Assembly: GCA_949358305.1 (NCBI GenBank)
Contig: OX442314.1
Location: 57,111,369 to 57,175,368 of the forward strand
DNA length: 64,000 bases
Direction: 5' to 3'
From: Strigamia acuminata
Taxonomy: Eukaryota > Arthropoda > Chilopoda > Geophilomorpha > Linotaeniidae
Of the stretch, positions 1 through 10,794 are shown piece after piece; the stretch's first letter is position 1; each line of letters opens with the position of its first letter. The position numbers were made by a program, and so were the translations under genes. The notes below the pieces were generated by a model, which searched no databases, was not told the DNA's origin, and was given only the letters and a program-made list of their open reading frames with translations.

Positions 1-120
1 AACCTGCTTTGCAAGTGACCGGCCTGTTGCGTAACCGTAGTGAGCGCCGTCTGGTGAGTTTTAGATGAATTAAAGGTATAAACAAAGCAGGAAAAAGCAG
101 TCGGTTAACGGTATGATTCT

Positions 121-205
121 ATCCTTTCTTGTCCTTTCTTGTCTTTTCTTGTCTTTTCTTGTCCTTTCTTGTCCTTTCTTGTCCTTTCTTGTCTTTTCTT
201 GTTTT
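121..205. repeat. 10-bp tandem repeat (TCCTTTCTTG)n
   Basis: About eight near-perfect copies of a 10-bp pyrimidine-rich unit (TCCTTTCTTG, with TCTTTTCTTG variants) lie in a row. The repeat is followed by a T-rich/A-rich stretch. It is a simple microsatellite-like array with no coding potential. Confidence 0.9.
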
Positions 206-388
206 ATTGTAAATTTTACTAAGTTTTTTTTTTCAAAAAATTTTCAAAGGTTTTTTTGAAAAAAAATAAAAAATTTGGGCATAGGTACCCCACTCCGACA
301 GAGTCCAAAGTCGTTGATCAACTGAAAAAATTCTGATTTGTCACTCCTTATATACCCACAAAACCGGAAGTGATGAGTCATCACAGAA

Positions 389-555
389 CATTCTAGAAAA
401 TTCCAATCCAGGTCAATCCAGGAAGAAATAAGAGATAATAAAAATTCTAGAAAATTCCAATCAAGGACAATCCAGGAAGAAATAAGAGATAATAAAAATT
501 CTAGAAAATTCCAATCAAGAACAATCCAGGAAGAAATAATAGATAATAAAAATTC
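389..555. repeat. 54-bp tandem repeat, three copies
   Basis: A 54-bp unit starting TTCTAGAAAATTCCAATC occurs at 391, 445 and 499 with few differences. Because 54 is a multiple of three, the minus strand stays open across it and yields an 18-residue repeat; I read that as a by-product, not a gene. The array is bracketed by related CACTCCTTATATACC stretches near 343 and 554. Confidence 0.85.
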
Positions 556-721
556 ACTCCTTATATACCGCAAAACGGGGAATCCCCTCCAAAACCAGTT
601 TGAACCGGTTTGGAACCGTATGACATCACGCAATTAAATATCTTTTCACTCGTGAAAAAAAATTTGAAGAGTAAGCATCATTTTTTTATGCTCCTGAAAT
701 CCATCTGAGTCATTGCCTGTG

Positions 722-1089
722 AGACATGTCACGTGACCGGTGAAAAACACACAACCATTTTTTTGGACCGATCCTAATGAAACTCGACCATCTGGTCAAA
801 CCCGTATATAAACGGCCGCCATTTTGTCCATTTTGCCCTCGGGCCAAATTTGGGACTTTTAGTAGCCAATTTTGATAGTAGATGGCGCCGACACGTGTCA
901 ACACAGAAGCTATTGCCCGAGGACATGACGAGTGACCGGTTCATACACACAACCATTTTTTTGGACCGATTGTAACGAAATTCGACCATCTGGTCAAACC
1001 CGTATATAAACGGCCGCCATTTTGTCCATTTTGCCCTCGGGCCAAATTTGGGACTTTTAGTAGCCAATTTTGATAATAGATGGCGCTGG
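722..1089. repeat. Direct duplication, period about 199 bp
   Basis: Two copies, about 722-890 and 921-1089, of a segment running from ACATG..GTGACCGGT through the shared CCCGTATATAAACGGCCGCC to GATAGTAGATGGCGC lie head to tail. The copies differ at only a few positions outside the spacer. Minus-strand ORFs repeat the same peptide, as expected from duplication. No protein is recognised. Confidence 0.85.
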
Positions 1090-1116
1090 CTAACCTAAAC
1101 CTAACCTAACCTAAAC
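1090..1116. repeat. Short interstitial TTAGG-like telomeric run
   Basis: Five units alternating CTAAC and CTAAAC sit directly after the second copy of the 199-bp duplication. The reverse complement reads as TTAGG/TTTAGG, and TTAGG is the usual arthropod telomere repeat. With only five imperfect units the resemblance could be chance. Confidence 0.45.
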
Positions 1117-1736
1117 ATCCTCATTCTCCCGCCCTCGAACCACTTCCTCATGCCTCTAAGTTTGAGCCAGAAATGAAGGATTGCCCATTTGGTGCCTGAT
1201 CCAGTGGAGTAAATTTTCCAACAACAGAAATGCATCACTTGGTATATTGGTATATTTTTATTTTTGTAATGTTTGTATCCTGTCCAATACATCCAATTCT
1301 AACTTTACTTAAAGTGTAAACGTATAGACATCACTCAAATATGAATTCGTATTTGCCGCGAGATTTCTTTAAAGATTTGTTCTGTCTAGAGTAGCTCCCT
1401 GTTTTTCTTCTGTGAATCCCGTAGTCACAACCATTTTGAATCGAGACACGGAAACGTTCGTTCGTTCAAGTGACGACGCGAAGGCGATGATTTTACCCAA
1501 TTGAACTTCAAATGCGGCTATTTCTCACAGCATTTAACCTAAGTAATATAATTTTTGACATTTCCATTGAAATTCATGTATATTTTTTTGTTTTTTAGGC
1601 TCGGTTTGATATCTGCATGTTAGAATTTTCTTCCCATCCCACGTGACGATGCCGAATGAACTTCCAACTTCCAATTGTTCGGAGTGAAGCGTAGTAAAAT
1701 AGAATTTGAAGTATTTGAAGTAAGAATTCTGCTTGT
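1117..1736. other. No gene recognised
   Basis: AT-rich unique-looking sequence. Six-frame reading gives only short peptides with no domain. I see no RNA gene, terminal repeat or splice-bounded exon. Confidence 0.5.
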
Positions 1737-1965
1737 GGGGGTGTAAAATCCAACTCTCTACCTCCGCGTGGTCACCCCTGGATAAACTGATGACCTGGAA
1801 TGTCTCGGTGGAACCAGAAGAGAGCTCTGGTCATATATTTCCTTTGCTTTTTACATTTCTAGAGTTTGATATTTTTGTTTTGTAAGACTGCATTCCCATA
1901 TGAATGTGGCATTTACATTTCTTGCTACTGTAAGACCCCATTCCTCCATGAATGTGGCATTTGCA
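1737..1965. repeat. Dispersed repeat, copy 1 (see 34850-35065)
   Basis: The stretch from CCAACTCTCTACCTCC near 1750 through AGAGAGCTCTGGTC to a tandem pair of about 42-bp units containing ATGAATGTGGCATTT matches 34850-35065 in order, though diverged. It is a dispersed repeat of unknown class; no terminal repeats or target duplication could be placed. Confidence 0.6.
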
Positions 1966-2229
1966 TTGATAATTGAAACAAGTTCTCTTTCCACACTGTT
2001 TGAATGCTCGCTGAATTTTACGTCACCGTTATTAGAGAATGCTGGCTGTATCCTTTTTCCTAATGGTGTGTGGGTGTGTTTCAAAAAGTATTTATGGTAA
2101 TAATACAATTAACATACAATTAAAATACAATTACGTAGATTTTAAAATACAGTTAACACCAGAAAGAGTAATACACTAATAACTAATCACACTTTAAACA
2201 GCAATTTCTTTTTTCCAAATTTTTAATGC

Positions 2230-3215
2230 TCCTTGCAAACGAACTTTGGCCACTCGTGACATTTGTTTGTGTACTTAATATCATTTGCTGTATAGAAATA
2301 GCAGCTTCCTCGTTTTACGACTCCTTCACATCATTGTGGGAATACGATTTTCCTTCTAGTTGTTTCAATTGCGGAAACTGTTTTTTTTTTGTAACCAACT
2401 GGATTTTGTTCAATTTTCTGAGCCCTCTTCGAATTTGTGGTTTCACCAGTGCCAGTCCTAACATTTGCAATGCTGTTTTTCCAATTTTTTTTAGAGGGAT
2501 TTTTACGCTGCAATATCAATGTAATTCATCCACACTGCAAATGGCCATCTCCTTGTGGCTCTTCGGCATTTATATTCGCAAGTTAGCTGATCCAATGTAC
2601 CAACTCCCCCTTCTGATGCATTGTAGTCTAAAATCATTGCTGGTTTGAAGTGGGTTTTGGGTCCAGTGATGGAATGTTCATGATGAGCTGTCGATAACAG
2701 AACAACACATTTCTTTGGTTGAGGGTCATATGACAAGATAGTAAGATTCTTTGTGAATTAAAATTACAATGGACATTGCACTCTATTTTTTTTTATCCAA
2801 ACAGATTTTGGTGTTTTTTTTTGTTTTTTCTGACTGTTCCAACAATTGTAAGTTTTTTCTTTAGTAAATTTAAATCTAATGCTAGGTCTGTAAAAAAATT
2901 ATCACATCTTATATTTCGCCTTGAATCGTTCCAATCAACTGACAAATCTTTCACTACAGGTGCATCTTGATTTTTTTCAGGTTGATCATTTTCTTTTCCT
3001 ACATAAACTTGAAGCTTACAGCAATAAGATGACTGCGTCTGTCAACACTCAAATCTTGATCCCATATTTTCCTGGTTTTTATTTCATATAAATCTTAAAT
3101 TTACACCCACTTCGAGATGTAACCAGTTGTTCGTCAATTGTTTCATCTCCTGAAGGATTGTATGCCCTTCTGCAGTTTTGCTGAAAGATTGCTGTAACTT
3201 GTCTAATTAGTCCTA
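2230..3215 (-). pseudogene. piggyBac transposase relic
   Basis: Reading the minus strand from about 3215 down, the translation follows a piggyBac (DDE_Tnp_1_7) transposase core: TIDEQLV near 3130, KPGKYGIKI, VVKDL..RRNIRCDNFFTDL near 2900, KKKLTIVGTVRKNK, then KPAMILDYNASEGGVGTLDQ and TRRWPFAVWMNYIDIAA near 2520-2640. The three acidic positions expected of the catalytic triad (DEQLV, CDNFF, DYN) are all visible. At least two in-frame stops lie around KPGKYG and a frame change follows, so it cannot make an intact protein. The Cys-rich C-terminus expected in the family is not clear. I did not find TTAA ends for this copy. Confidence 0.85.
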
Positions 3216-3229
3216 ATTGGTATGTGCAC

Positions 3230-3600
3230 CCTTAGTTGTCATATTGTCAAATTGAATTGTAGTGAAAATGGCCTGGAAATTACACCTACTGAAAACAGCC
3301 TTGATAATGGGCCTAGAATTTTTTTATTAGTACTCCACAAGTCATCCAAAGGCTCCTTTGATTCACAGATAATCAACAAATTAGAGTTGTGACTTAAAGT
3401 TGGAGAAATCACTTCTACAACTTAAAGTTGTACAAGTGTCGCCATTTTGTTCTGAGTTGTAGAAAACTGGAACAAGTGTGAACACAGACTTTCTAAAAGT
3501 GGGCGGGTTATGTAGAAAAGTGGTTCAAGTGTGGACAGGGCATAACAAGGATCGGGTTATCAAAAAGGGTCGTGCATGCAGATCACGCTAACTCAGAATT
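3230..3600. other. Non-coding; possible small MITE end
   Basis: No coding potential. The right part (about 3400-3545) ends AAGTGGTTCAAGTGTGGACAGGGC, part of which reappears inverted near 53535 (GTTCACACTTGAACCACTTT). It may be a worn inverted-repeat element; boundaries cannot be set. Confidence 0.3.
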
Positions 3601-5420
3601 ACGTGATTAGACAAACTATATTGGTTGAACATATGATTACCAATAAATCAACACAAGGTATAACTGTCATCGCTTATAGTGATCGATTCGAAGAGTTGTT
3701 CCAGCCAAATGACTTCCTTAACTCCATCTAATACTGCTAGGAACTCACTCTCTATTGTGGACAATGCAGTCATCATTTGTTTCCGTCAGTTCAGTTCCAA
3801 GTGTAACTGCATACGTACTTGTACCACGGTACACGTTGGGTACCCAACACTGGCCACCACAATATCAACAAATAAATTATAACAAACACTATGCATTAAA
3901 AAAAATTACAACCGCCTGGTCGTCCATTTAAATCCTAAAAAAAAGAAAATTAATCGAACAAAAATTGAAATTAAAAATTAAAAGTATTTAAAAAATACAT
4001 ATGTATCTAAAAACATGAGAACAACTGGAACATAAAGCCAAGGGTCCACGATGAGGATCAAAGCCTACTAGTGGTAGTCTTACTTCTGATATGATGCCCC
4101 ACCAGCAATCTTCACACCTAAAAATATATTAATTTTTACAAATAAAATAAAAAAAAGTAAATAATTTTATCTTGTTCGTTATAAACATTGTTTGCAAGGC
4201 AATGAGTCTCATTGTTTTGTGAGAGAACTATTACAGAGAAAAGTATGTCCGGTCTAGTCCTGCTTGCAATAAATAATAAACTGCCCACTAAGGAACGGTA
4301 AGGGAATGTTTGTACCTGTTGTATCAGTTTGTACCTGTTGTATCAGGCTTCCGGGGACTTTAATTCAATGAAACGAATATGTTTCCTTCCTTCCTATCAA
4401 ATTCTATGCCTAATAATAGAGTAACAGCAGGACCTAGGTTTACTATCTCATAATGTTCCCGTATCCATTGCAAAACACAGTTCTCCACTAATATCGTCTT
4501 TAGTAAAGATTCAGGGGTGTTAGCCCCGTTTCAATCCAACAATCGACCAGCAGATCCATGCCTTCGAAGGAAAACGTCAGGGCGACGTCTACCGATTCTA
4601 CGAGATCGCGCCGATCGCGAACGGACGAAAAAGTCCAAATTTCGGCCGGAAAACGATTGTAAGTATCCACAAAACCTTGTAGATGAAGTCTTGGCGCACA
4701 ATTTGGTGCCAAGAACACAACAAACGGACCGTTCGTTGGCCCGGAAACGACGAAAAACCGAAAACGAAAATTCGGCGATCGTCGCCATGTGTTCGAAAAT
4801 CGAGAAAAAAGTCGTAAATTTCAAAAAATACCGCGATTTTGTGTGTTGGATAAATTCCTCCAATCGAGCCCCATGCTTAAAGAAATCGTCAATGATTGGC
4901 TGTGACATAAAACGTCCGGTGAACGAACTAGAACTGAACTAGAACGTAGTTCGCGTCAAAAAAACGAACTTTGTTCGTTTTTCTCGTTCTTTCAAAACGG
5001 GGAACTAGTTCGCGTTCGTAGTTCGCGAACTACGAACTAAGTTCGCGAACGCGAACTATTAGTTCTCGTTCGATACAACACTGGTCTTTACTAAGTAGAA
5101 CTATGTCGTCAACATTAAAAATGATAACCACCTCAGATTCAAAACTATAGACACAATTTAGCTCCATGACGGGTTTGAAACCAATATCAAGAAGGCGTTC
5201 ATGTAGTTTCTGGTACCACATCTCATCACGGTGGTGGAGACCATAAAGTGTTTTTTGTAACTACCAACATTTGTGTTGATTTGTTGGAGTGTGGTACCCT
5301 TTGGGGATTTCTATATACTGGGGTTCATCAAGCACAACAAGTGTGCAGAAGAAAATCAGGACAAGCTTGAAGTTGACTACCGGCGAAAAAACTTCCATGT
5401 AGTCGATTCCTGCTTTTTGC
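3600..5420 (-). pseudogene. Ty1/copia pol relic (RT and RNase H), split
   Basis: Minus-strand pieces, in order from the right: GIDYMEVFSPVV near 5380, LQKTLYGLHHRDEMWYQKLH near 5220, FNVDDIVLLSKD near 5100 (the YVDD-type RT active site), then after the hAT insertion LLLGIEFDRKEGNIF near 4400, YRSLVGSLLFIASRTRPDI near 4270, and the RNase H piece MTALSTIESEFLAV...VIWLEQLF near 3740. This is the colinear order of a copia reverse transcriptase and RNase H. In-frame stops and frame changes occur throughout. Continuity across 4504-5083 shows that the hAT fragment entered the coding sequence later. Gag, protease, integrase and LTRs are not seen. Confidence 0.8.
4504..5083. mobile_element. Truncated hAT element inside the copia RT
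   Basis: This is nearly identical to the right two-thirds (about 47680-48254) of the complete element at 47409-48254 and ends with the same ATACAACACTG terminus. It is followed by GTCTTTAC and preceded by GTCTTTAG at 4496-4503, a near-match 8-bp target duplication. The left terminus and roughly 270 bp are missing. It sits exactly within the copia RT after LLSKD. Confidence 0.75.
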
Positions 5421-5689
5421 TTAAAATTCTGGGCTAACACAATTCCAAATAAATAGAAGCACTTGTGTACACTTCACTAGCACTTTACAACAAAATGTCC
5501 ACCAAAAATTCAAGGTGATAATAAAATTACACTTCCCGTGGACTGATTCTTCTAAAGGAATGAAAAACTTGAAATTGGTAAAGGCAGGTGCTGGGACGGC
5601 TCCAGTTAATGCCAATTACCAACTCAAAATACGAAGACAGGTAAAAGATACTAAGCGATCACCGAACAAAAACCTTGCATACTATCTTA

Positions 5690-6250
5690 AAACTGACTAA
5701 GGTAATTGTTCGTGAGTCTAGTTAATGAATTGATTGAAAATACTTCTAGAGTTATGTGCACCCAAAAATGGTCCATGTAAGTTAATAATCGGTGTAATTG
5801 TGGCATGAGTGAAGTGAAAGACACCCCGAAATTCGAGCCTGCGGAAACACTTCTAGCTGCATTTTGGATCGCATGTTCATAATCGGACATAATTATTCTC
5901 GGGGCCATTTGTGGTGTTAAGCAGTGAACACTTTCGGAAAGTGAGTGATAAGCCGCCTCGGTGGTCTTGTTGGTCATTAACGCAAATGCAACTGGAAACA
6001 CATAATCATAAGCTACTGCATGGACTGTACACATCTGGTAGAATATTTTGGGCGCTACCTTGAAAGTGCCATCAATGTGCACTTTGCTTGCGCACATAAG
6101 ACAGGCAGGAAATCACCAGATGTAAACACATGTATTGAATTTCCGGCAGCGACAATCAAGGTGGTTCTAAAGAACGATTTTCCATCTACTGTTTGCGCCA
6201 AATCGGAATATTGGTCAAGCTTTTCCATGAAGTCATTTGACAAATTTTTA
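5690..6250 (-). pseudogene. MULE-type transposase relic
   Basis: The minus strand encodes VHIDGTFKVAPKIFYQM, YVFPVAFALMTNKT and APRIIMSDYEHAIQNAA, the order and spacing of the MULE transposase domain (PF10551), with D of HIDGTFK and D of SDYE as the expected acidic residues. Upstream, QTVDGKSFFRTT and FTSGDFLPVLCAQAKC are in another frame, so one frameshift near 6080-6100 breaks it. No terminal repeats identified. Confidence 0.65.
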
Positions 6251-6387
6251 GTCTGGATTCAAATTTTGCAGGAATACAGCATAAAAGCTTTTTTCCAAAA
6301 ACATTTTTTTTGTTTTACTTATAAAATTAGCCATAATGGAAAATATATACTATTCATACTTCATACAAACTTATTGCTTCCAAACTT

Positions 6388-6670
6388 CTAGTTAAAAGAC
6401 CGGTCGTTTGAAACTTCGTTAGATGAACCAGTAGTGGGGGTAATGATTTCCATTTGCGCTTCAACGTTTTTTAGACACTTATCTGTGATCTAAAAAATGA
6501 ATAAAATATTAATTTAACATAATTATTAAATAATAAAACTTACAGTAAACGTAATTTTATTATCGCAGGGCTTTGCCGCAGGACATTTAATCCGATATTC
6601 TTTTAACAAAATGATATCATGCTCAAAGAAAACCTGCGCTTTGAGAATTGGCTCGCTGCAAGTACTACAT
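6388..6670 (-). CDS. Two terminal exons of an unknown Cys-containing protein
   Basis: Exon 6544-6670 starts after an AG and reads CSTCSEPILK... with CPAAKPC near its end; it ends at a good donor (GTAAGT on the minus strand). A 54-bp intron ends TTTTTTAG, and exon 6388-6489 continues in frame (ITDKCLKN...) to a stop. The CxxC and CxxxxxC pairs suggest metal binding, but I do not recognise the family. It may be the remnant of a transposon gene, since it neighbours the MULE relic. The upstream exons were not found. Confidence 0.3.
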
Positions 6671-7117
6671 CTAAATAAAATAAAAAAATTTAAAAGAATT
6701 TAAAAAAAAAACAAGTAAGCATCTGTAATGCATGGACGCATTACATATTAGACTTCTAAACCTTTTCTACACGAGGTTTAACGCGTTGCAAATGCGCGAT
6801 GTAGACGCCAACTTGTGCGTATCGAGATGGTGGCTATTTTCAAAATTTTGAATTGTGTTTGTATTTTACTTGGTTAAGCACCACTCAATAAAAAGGGTGA
6901 TTGATGTAATTTTTGAACTGCACTGATGGACAGCACAGAGCAGCAGTAACAAAAATAAATAAAGAAGGCATCACAAAAACCATAAAAACGAAAATGGAAT
7001 CATAACATAAACATCTCACATATGTAAGGCTACAGTTCCATTACAAATACCCACTCTGCACCCACTAGTGGTCTTTCTAACAAGTAAAATTCAGTAAAAT
7101 TAACATACTATACAATA
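6671..7117. other. No gene recognised
   Basis: AT-rich intergenic DNA between the MULE relic and the long-TIR element. Only short ORFs; no domain, terminal repeat or RNA gene seen. Confidence 0.5.
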
Positions 7118-8333
7118 GAGGGTTTCATTAATTAAGCAATTTTGTAATTTTGCAACTTTAGCAATTTTGCACTTTTGGATTTGTCACATGATATCAGTTC
7201 CACCAATCATGTGCATAATTGCAAAAACACAAAACAGAAAAAATACACAATCACAAAATCAAAGGTAGTTTTGCTATTTTGGCAAAAATGGCAGCAGCCA
7301 AACTCAATCCAAGTGGCCATCACAAATTGTGATTAATAATTAGTTTCAAAAACAATCTCATAATTTTGCAATTTTGCAATTATTTAAATAGTCACGTGAC
7401 TTCCTATCCACCATATTAGGTTATAGTTATATCCAACCAATTTTAAAATGTGATGCAAAAAAACTAGTTCTTATTTGTGTGATGGAACAAAATATTTTTT
7501 AATAAGGTGCATTTTAATAAATACTAGCTGTTCACCCACAAAGCCAAAGCCATAGATCAGACAAATGTATACAACCAAATCATAAAATAAATTTTTGCAA
7601 AATTAAACCAAACCCATAATAATGCAACCCAAACCCAAACCACACCAAACCAAAACCAATGCCAATCTGGCCAATACCCAAACACAATCAAACCCAAAAG
7701 TTAACCTAAACCCAACGCCAATCCAGCCAATTCAATTTTGGCCCAAACCACTGCAACCTGCTATTTTGTCCTCCTTTATTATTCAACCACTTTTTCCAAC
7801 TTTTTCTTATAAATCAACCCAAAAAAGATCGTTTTTTCCAAAATTTAAAGTTAACGGTTAATCCGATCAAAAAGTTATCTGTACCATCGTTTTCAGCGGG
7901 ATTTTCTTCTCTGGAAACCTGTTTTAAACATTTCATTCGGTTAATTTTACGAATTTTTGGTTTTGTTATGGTCGAATCTCGAATCCAAATTCTGCACCAA
8001 ATTTCCAAATTTTCCCATTCGGTCCCCCGCTAAGATGGCCCGAATCGGCACTTTTCCTCGCCCGAATCAAAAAATAAAAAATACAGGCTGGTGCAGAATT
8101 GTCTCCTCTTCAAAATGAGCTTGGTTCTATAATTTTCCGAGCTCATCTTGACATAGAAAACAATAAAACACGATACGCGACGAACATTTCCGCCTGAATT
8201 TCCATTCGGGCACCCGCTAAAATCGCCCTGAATCGCCGTGAATCGGTACTTTTTTTTACCCGAATCGAAGTATTGAGTTTTCTAGCTGTTATACAGTCAT
8301 GGATGCATCAGCATTTTGATGATATACAAGGAT

Positions 8334-9682
8334 TAGGGATTGCAGTACCGGTTTCAGTATCGGTTCCAGTACCGGTATTGGTACCGGGATTCAGTACCAG
8401 TCTTGGTACCGAGGTTTTTTTTCTGTCGGTACTGAGGGCCGGTACTAGTACCGTAAGCTTTTCTTGGTACCGGAATCGTCCCTCACACCGGAACCGGAAC
8501 CGGTACTTTCCATTATCATAAACAACACAACAACGCCAACTACTACCAGCATTTCTAATGATGTAGGAGGTGACAAATTTTATTTCACTCGTTATTTACT
8601 CTTTTTAAATTAACTTGGAAATAGTAATAATGGCAAACGGCTGAACTAGAACATCAAGCATTTGAATATGGCACAAAAAAGACTTGTACTAAATTTCCAA
8701 ATCTGGTGCCACAACTTCAAACCCCAATATCTCAACAACCAGACCACGGATTTTTTTATTTCAAAAACCAAACGATATAGAGGACCTTCTCCTCTACAAA
8801 CCCTAAAAGGCAGAACACTCTATTCCTCTTGGTTTTCGAGCGGCGACCGTTTGAATTTGGCGCAACTGAAATTACAAAACCCAAATATTCCAAGTTTTTA
8901 GCATTTTTGATTTCAGCGTTTTTGATTTCAGGGTTTTTGTTTTCAGCATTTTTGTAATTCAGCGTTTTATGTTTTTAGCGTTGTTGCATTTCAGAGTTTT
9001 TTATTTCCGTGCTTGCTACACGAAGGATCCCGGAAGGATCGCCGAAGGCTTCCCAGCAGGCTCCCCAGCAGGCTCCCCAATGTTTAAGTGTCCGCTGCTC
9101 GAAAACTAAGAGGGGTAGAATGTTGTACCTTTCAGGGTTTGTAGAGAAGGTCCTCTATATCGTTTGTTTATTTAAATAAAAAAATCCGTGATCAGGTTGT
9201 TGAGATATTGGGGTTTGAAGTTGTGGCACCAGATTTGGAAATTTAGTAAAAGTCTTTTTTGTGCCATGCTTGCTGCTCGAAAATTAAGAGGAATAGAGAC
9301 TTTTGCTGTTCACGGTTTGTTTAGGAGAAAGTCCTCTTATCTTTTCGTGTAAAAACCATTGAAATCCGTGGTAACAAAAATTGGGATTTGTTCTATCTGT
9401 AGTTTGGGCAAATGTGAATGTGGTGCCAACTTCAGCCTGGTGAATAAATTGCAGTACTACAGTATTATCTAATTATACATGACAAATAAATATTTTTGTT
9501 GAAAAATAGATTGACTTTCCAGAACCGGTACCAATACCGGTGCCAGTACCGCTTTCGGTACTAGTACCGACCCAATACCGGTGCCCATTTTTCATTCGGG
9601 ACCGGAACCGAATATAGTACCGGAAAAAAATTTCAGTACCGAATACCGGTACCATGAAAACTGTCCGGTACTGCAATCCCTA
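8334..9682. mobile_element. Non-autonomous hAT element with perfect 8-bp TSD
   Basis: The left end TAGGGATTGCAGTACCGG at 8334 matches the inverted right end, CCGGTACTGCAATCCCTA, ending 9682. Both sides carry the identical 8-bp duplication ACAAGGAT (8326-8333 and 9683-9690), diagnostic of hAT transposition. Subterminal regions are packed with CCGGTACC/GGTACTGG-like motifs in both orientations, a common hAT feature. No transposase is recognised. It inserted at the inner edge of the right arm of the 7118-10028 element. Confidence 0.9.
8664..9430. repeat. Foldback arms and a third related unit inside the hAT
   Basis: About 8664-8850 and 9085-9275 are inverted copies roughly 185 bp long (sharing TGGCACAAAAAAGACTT, the CCAAATCTGGTGCCAC block and the GATATAGAGGACCTTCTC block), separated by about 235 bp. 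A further diverged copy in the same orientation as the right arm lies at about 9268-9430. Between the arms, 8895-9010 is a run of imperfect 16-17 bp units of the type TTTTTGATTTCAGCG. Confidence 0.8.
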
Positions 9683-10028
9683 ACAAGGATACAAGTTGGC
9701 CACTTAGATAGAGCTTGGATGCCTCCATTTTGTTTTGAGTTTCACAAGCCTCAAAATCACTTCTTATCAAAATCACAAAAACTACCTTTTAGATGTTTTT
9801 GGGATTTTGTGTTTTTACTCTTTTGTGCTTTAGTGAGTGTGAATGTGATTGGTAGAACAGATATCACATGACAATACTCAAAAATCACAAAATTGTCCAG
9901 ATCACACAATTGCAAAATTGACTGGGTTAATTCAATGTAAACTCATTTTTGAAGGCATCAAAAAATAATGATTTTGTGATTAATGCAAAATCACAAAATT
10001 GCAAAATCATTCATATAATGAAACCCCC

Positions 10029-10794
10029 TATTTAAAGTAGCAAATTATAAAATTAAAATCATAATTGTCAAACAGCAACTTGGGCATGTTGTGCATGGAA
10101 AACCATCTATATCATCATTTTCTTAAAGACAATTTCGTGATTTGCAGTTATAAACATATAAAAAACACTTGTTACATCTAAAAAGATTTTAAAAAGTATA
10201 TGACATTACATGAGGTTAAGAACAATTCACCGAGTCAGAGCGTAGCAGACTTCGGACAAAATAATAATGACAAAAAAATGAAATAAACAAATAATTTAAA
10301 CAAAAGAAAACAAAGATGGTAAATGTTTGTCAGACCTTGGAAATTAATAATTAAAAAGAAAAAAAACACTAAACAAATTGAGAATAATAAAAAAAAAATA
10401 ACCAGCTGGGACCTGACCTAGATCCACGGGTCGAAAGGCTTTTAAATCCCTCAGATGGCTTCTCAGGCTTCTCAGGCTTCTGAAAATTCTCTTCCTTTGT
10501 CATCTTCACCAAACCAGATGACATCCATTTTTCGCGAAAGCGATGTTTAAACGGCTTATTCTAGCTGACATCAAGCAACTGCAAAACGGCAGTTGGACCA
10601 CCCAGTGTGACTGCTAGAGTACCGTTAATTTGTATCATGGGCGTAGGCTGCAGAATTGTATCGCGTCTCAGCAGAAACACTTATCCTTCAAAAGTTCAAT
10701 TACCAGTTTTGCTAGTTTGTTTTCGTCAATGGTTATATTGGTGTGTCGGTTATTGGTAGCTAAATCTAAAAAAATTAAAGAAACGATTAACTTT
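10029..10794. repeat. Non-coding; carries a dispersed LTR-associated block
   Basis: About 10215-10470 matches 59875-60115 in order: CAATTCACCGAGTC..AGCGTA, a ACTAAACAAATTG-type block, and GGGACCTGACCTAGATCCA. At 59.9 kb this block lies just inside a retroelement LTR, so this is probably internal non-coding sequence of the same family without its LTR. Nothing else recognised. Confidence 0.55.

Larger units (their letters stand above)
7118..10028. mobile_element. Long-inverted-repeat DNA element (TA target), interrupted
   Basis: Outer ends are GAGGGTTTCATT at 7118 and AATGAAACCCCC ending 10028, each flanked by TA. The inverted similarity continues inward: a left arm of about 7118-7325 and a right arm of about 9697-10028 share, in inverted order, runs of AATTTTGC, a TGTCACATGATATC-type block and an AAGTGGCCA block. 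Without the hAT at 8334-9682 the element is about 1.55 kb. No transposase is recognised inside, so it is non-autonomous; TA flanks fit a Tc1/mariner-like mechanism, which is an inference. Confidence 0.55.

Noticed and set aside
4531-4908. 125-codon ORF in the hAT fragment, repeated at 47702-48079
   Set aside because: Shared because the element is shared. Several frames are open on both strands and none shows BED-finger or hAT catalytic motifs, so I did not call a transposase.
7622-7861. 79-codon Pro/Asn/Lys-rich plus ORF
   Set aside because: Low-complexity AACCCAAA-type sequence within the long-TIR element; no domain and no conservation seen.
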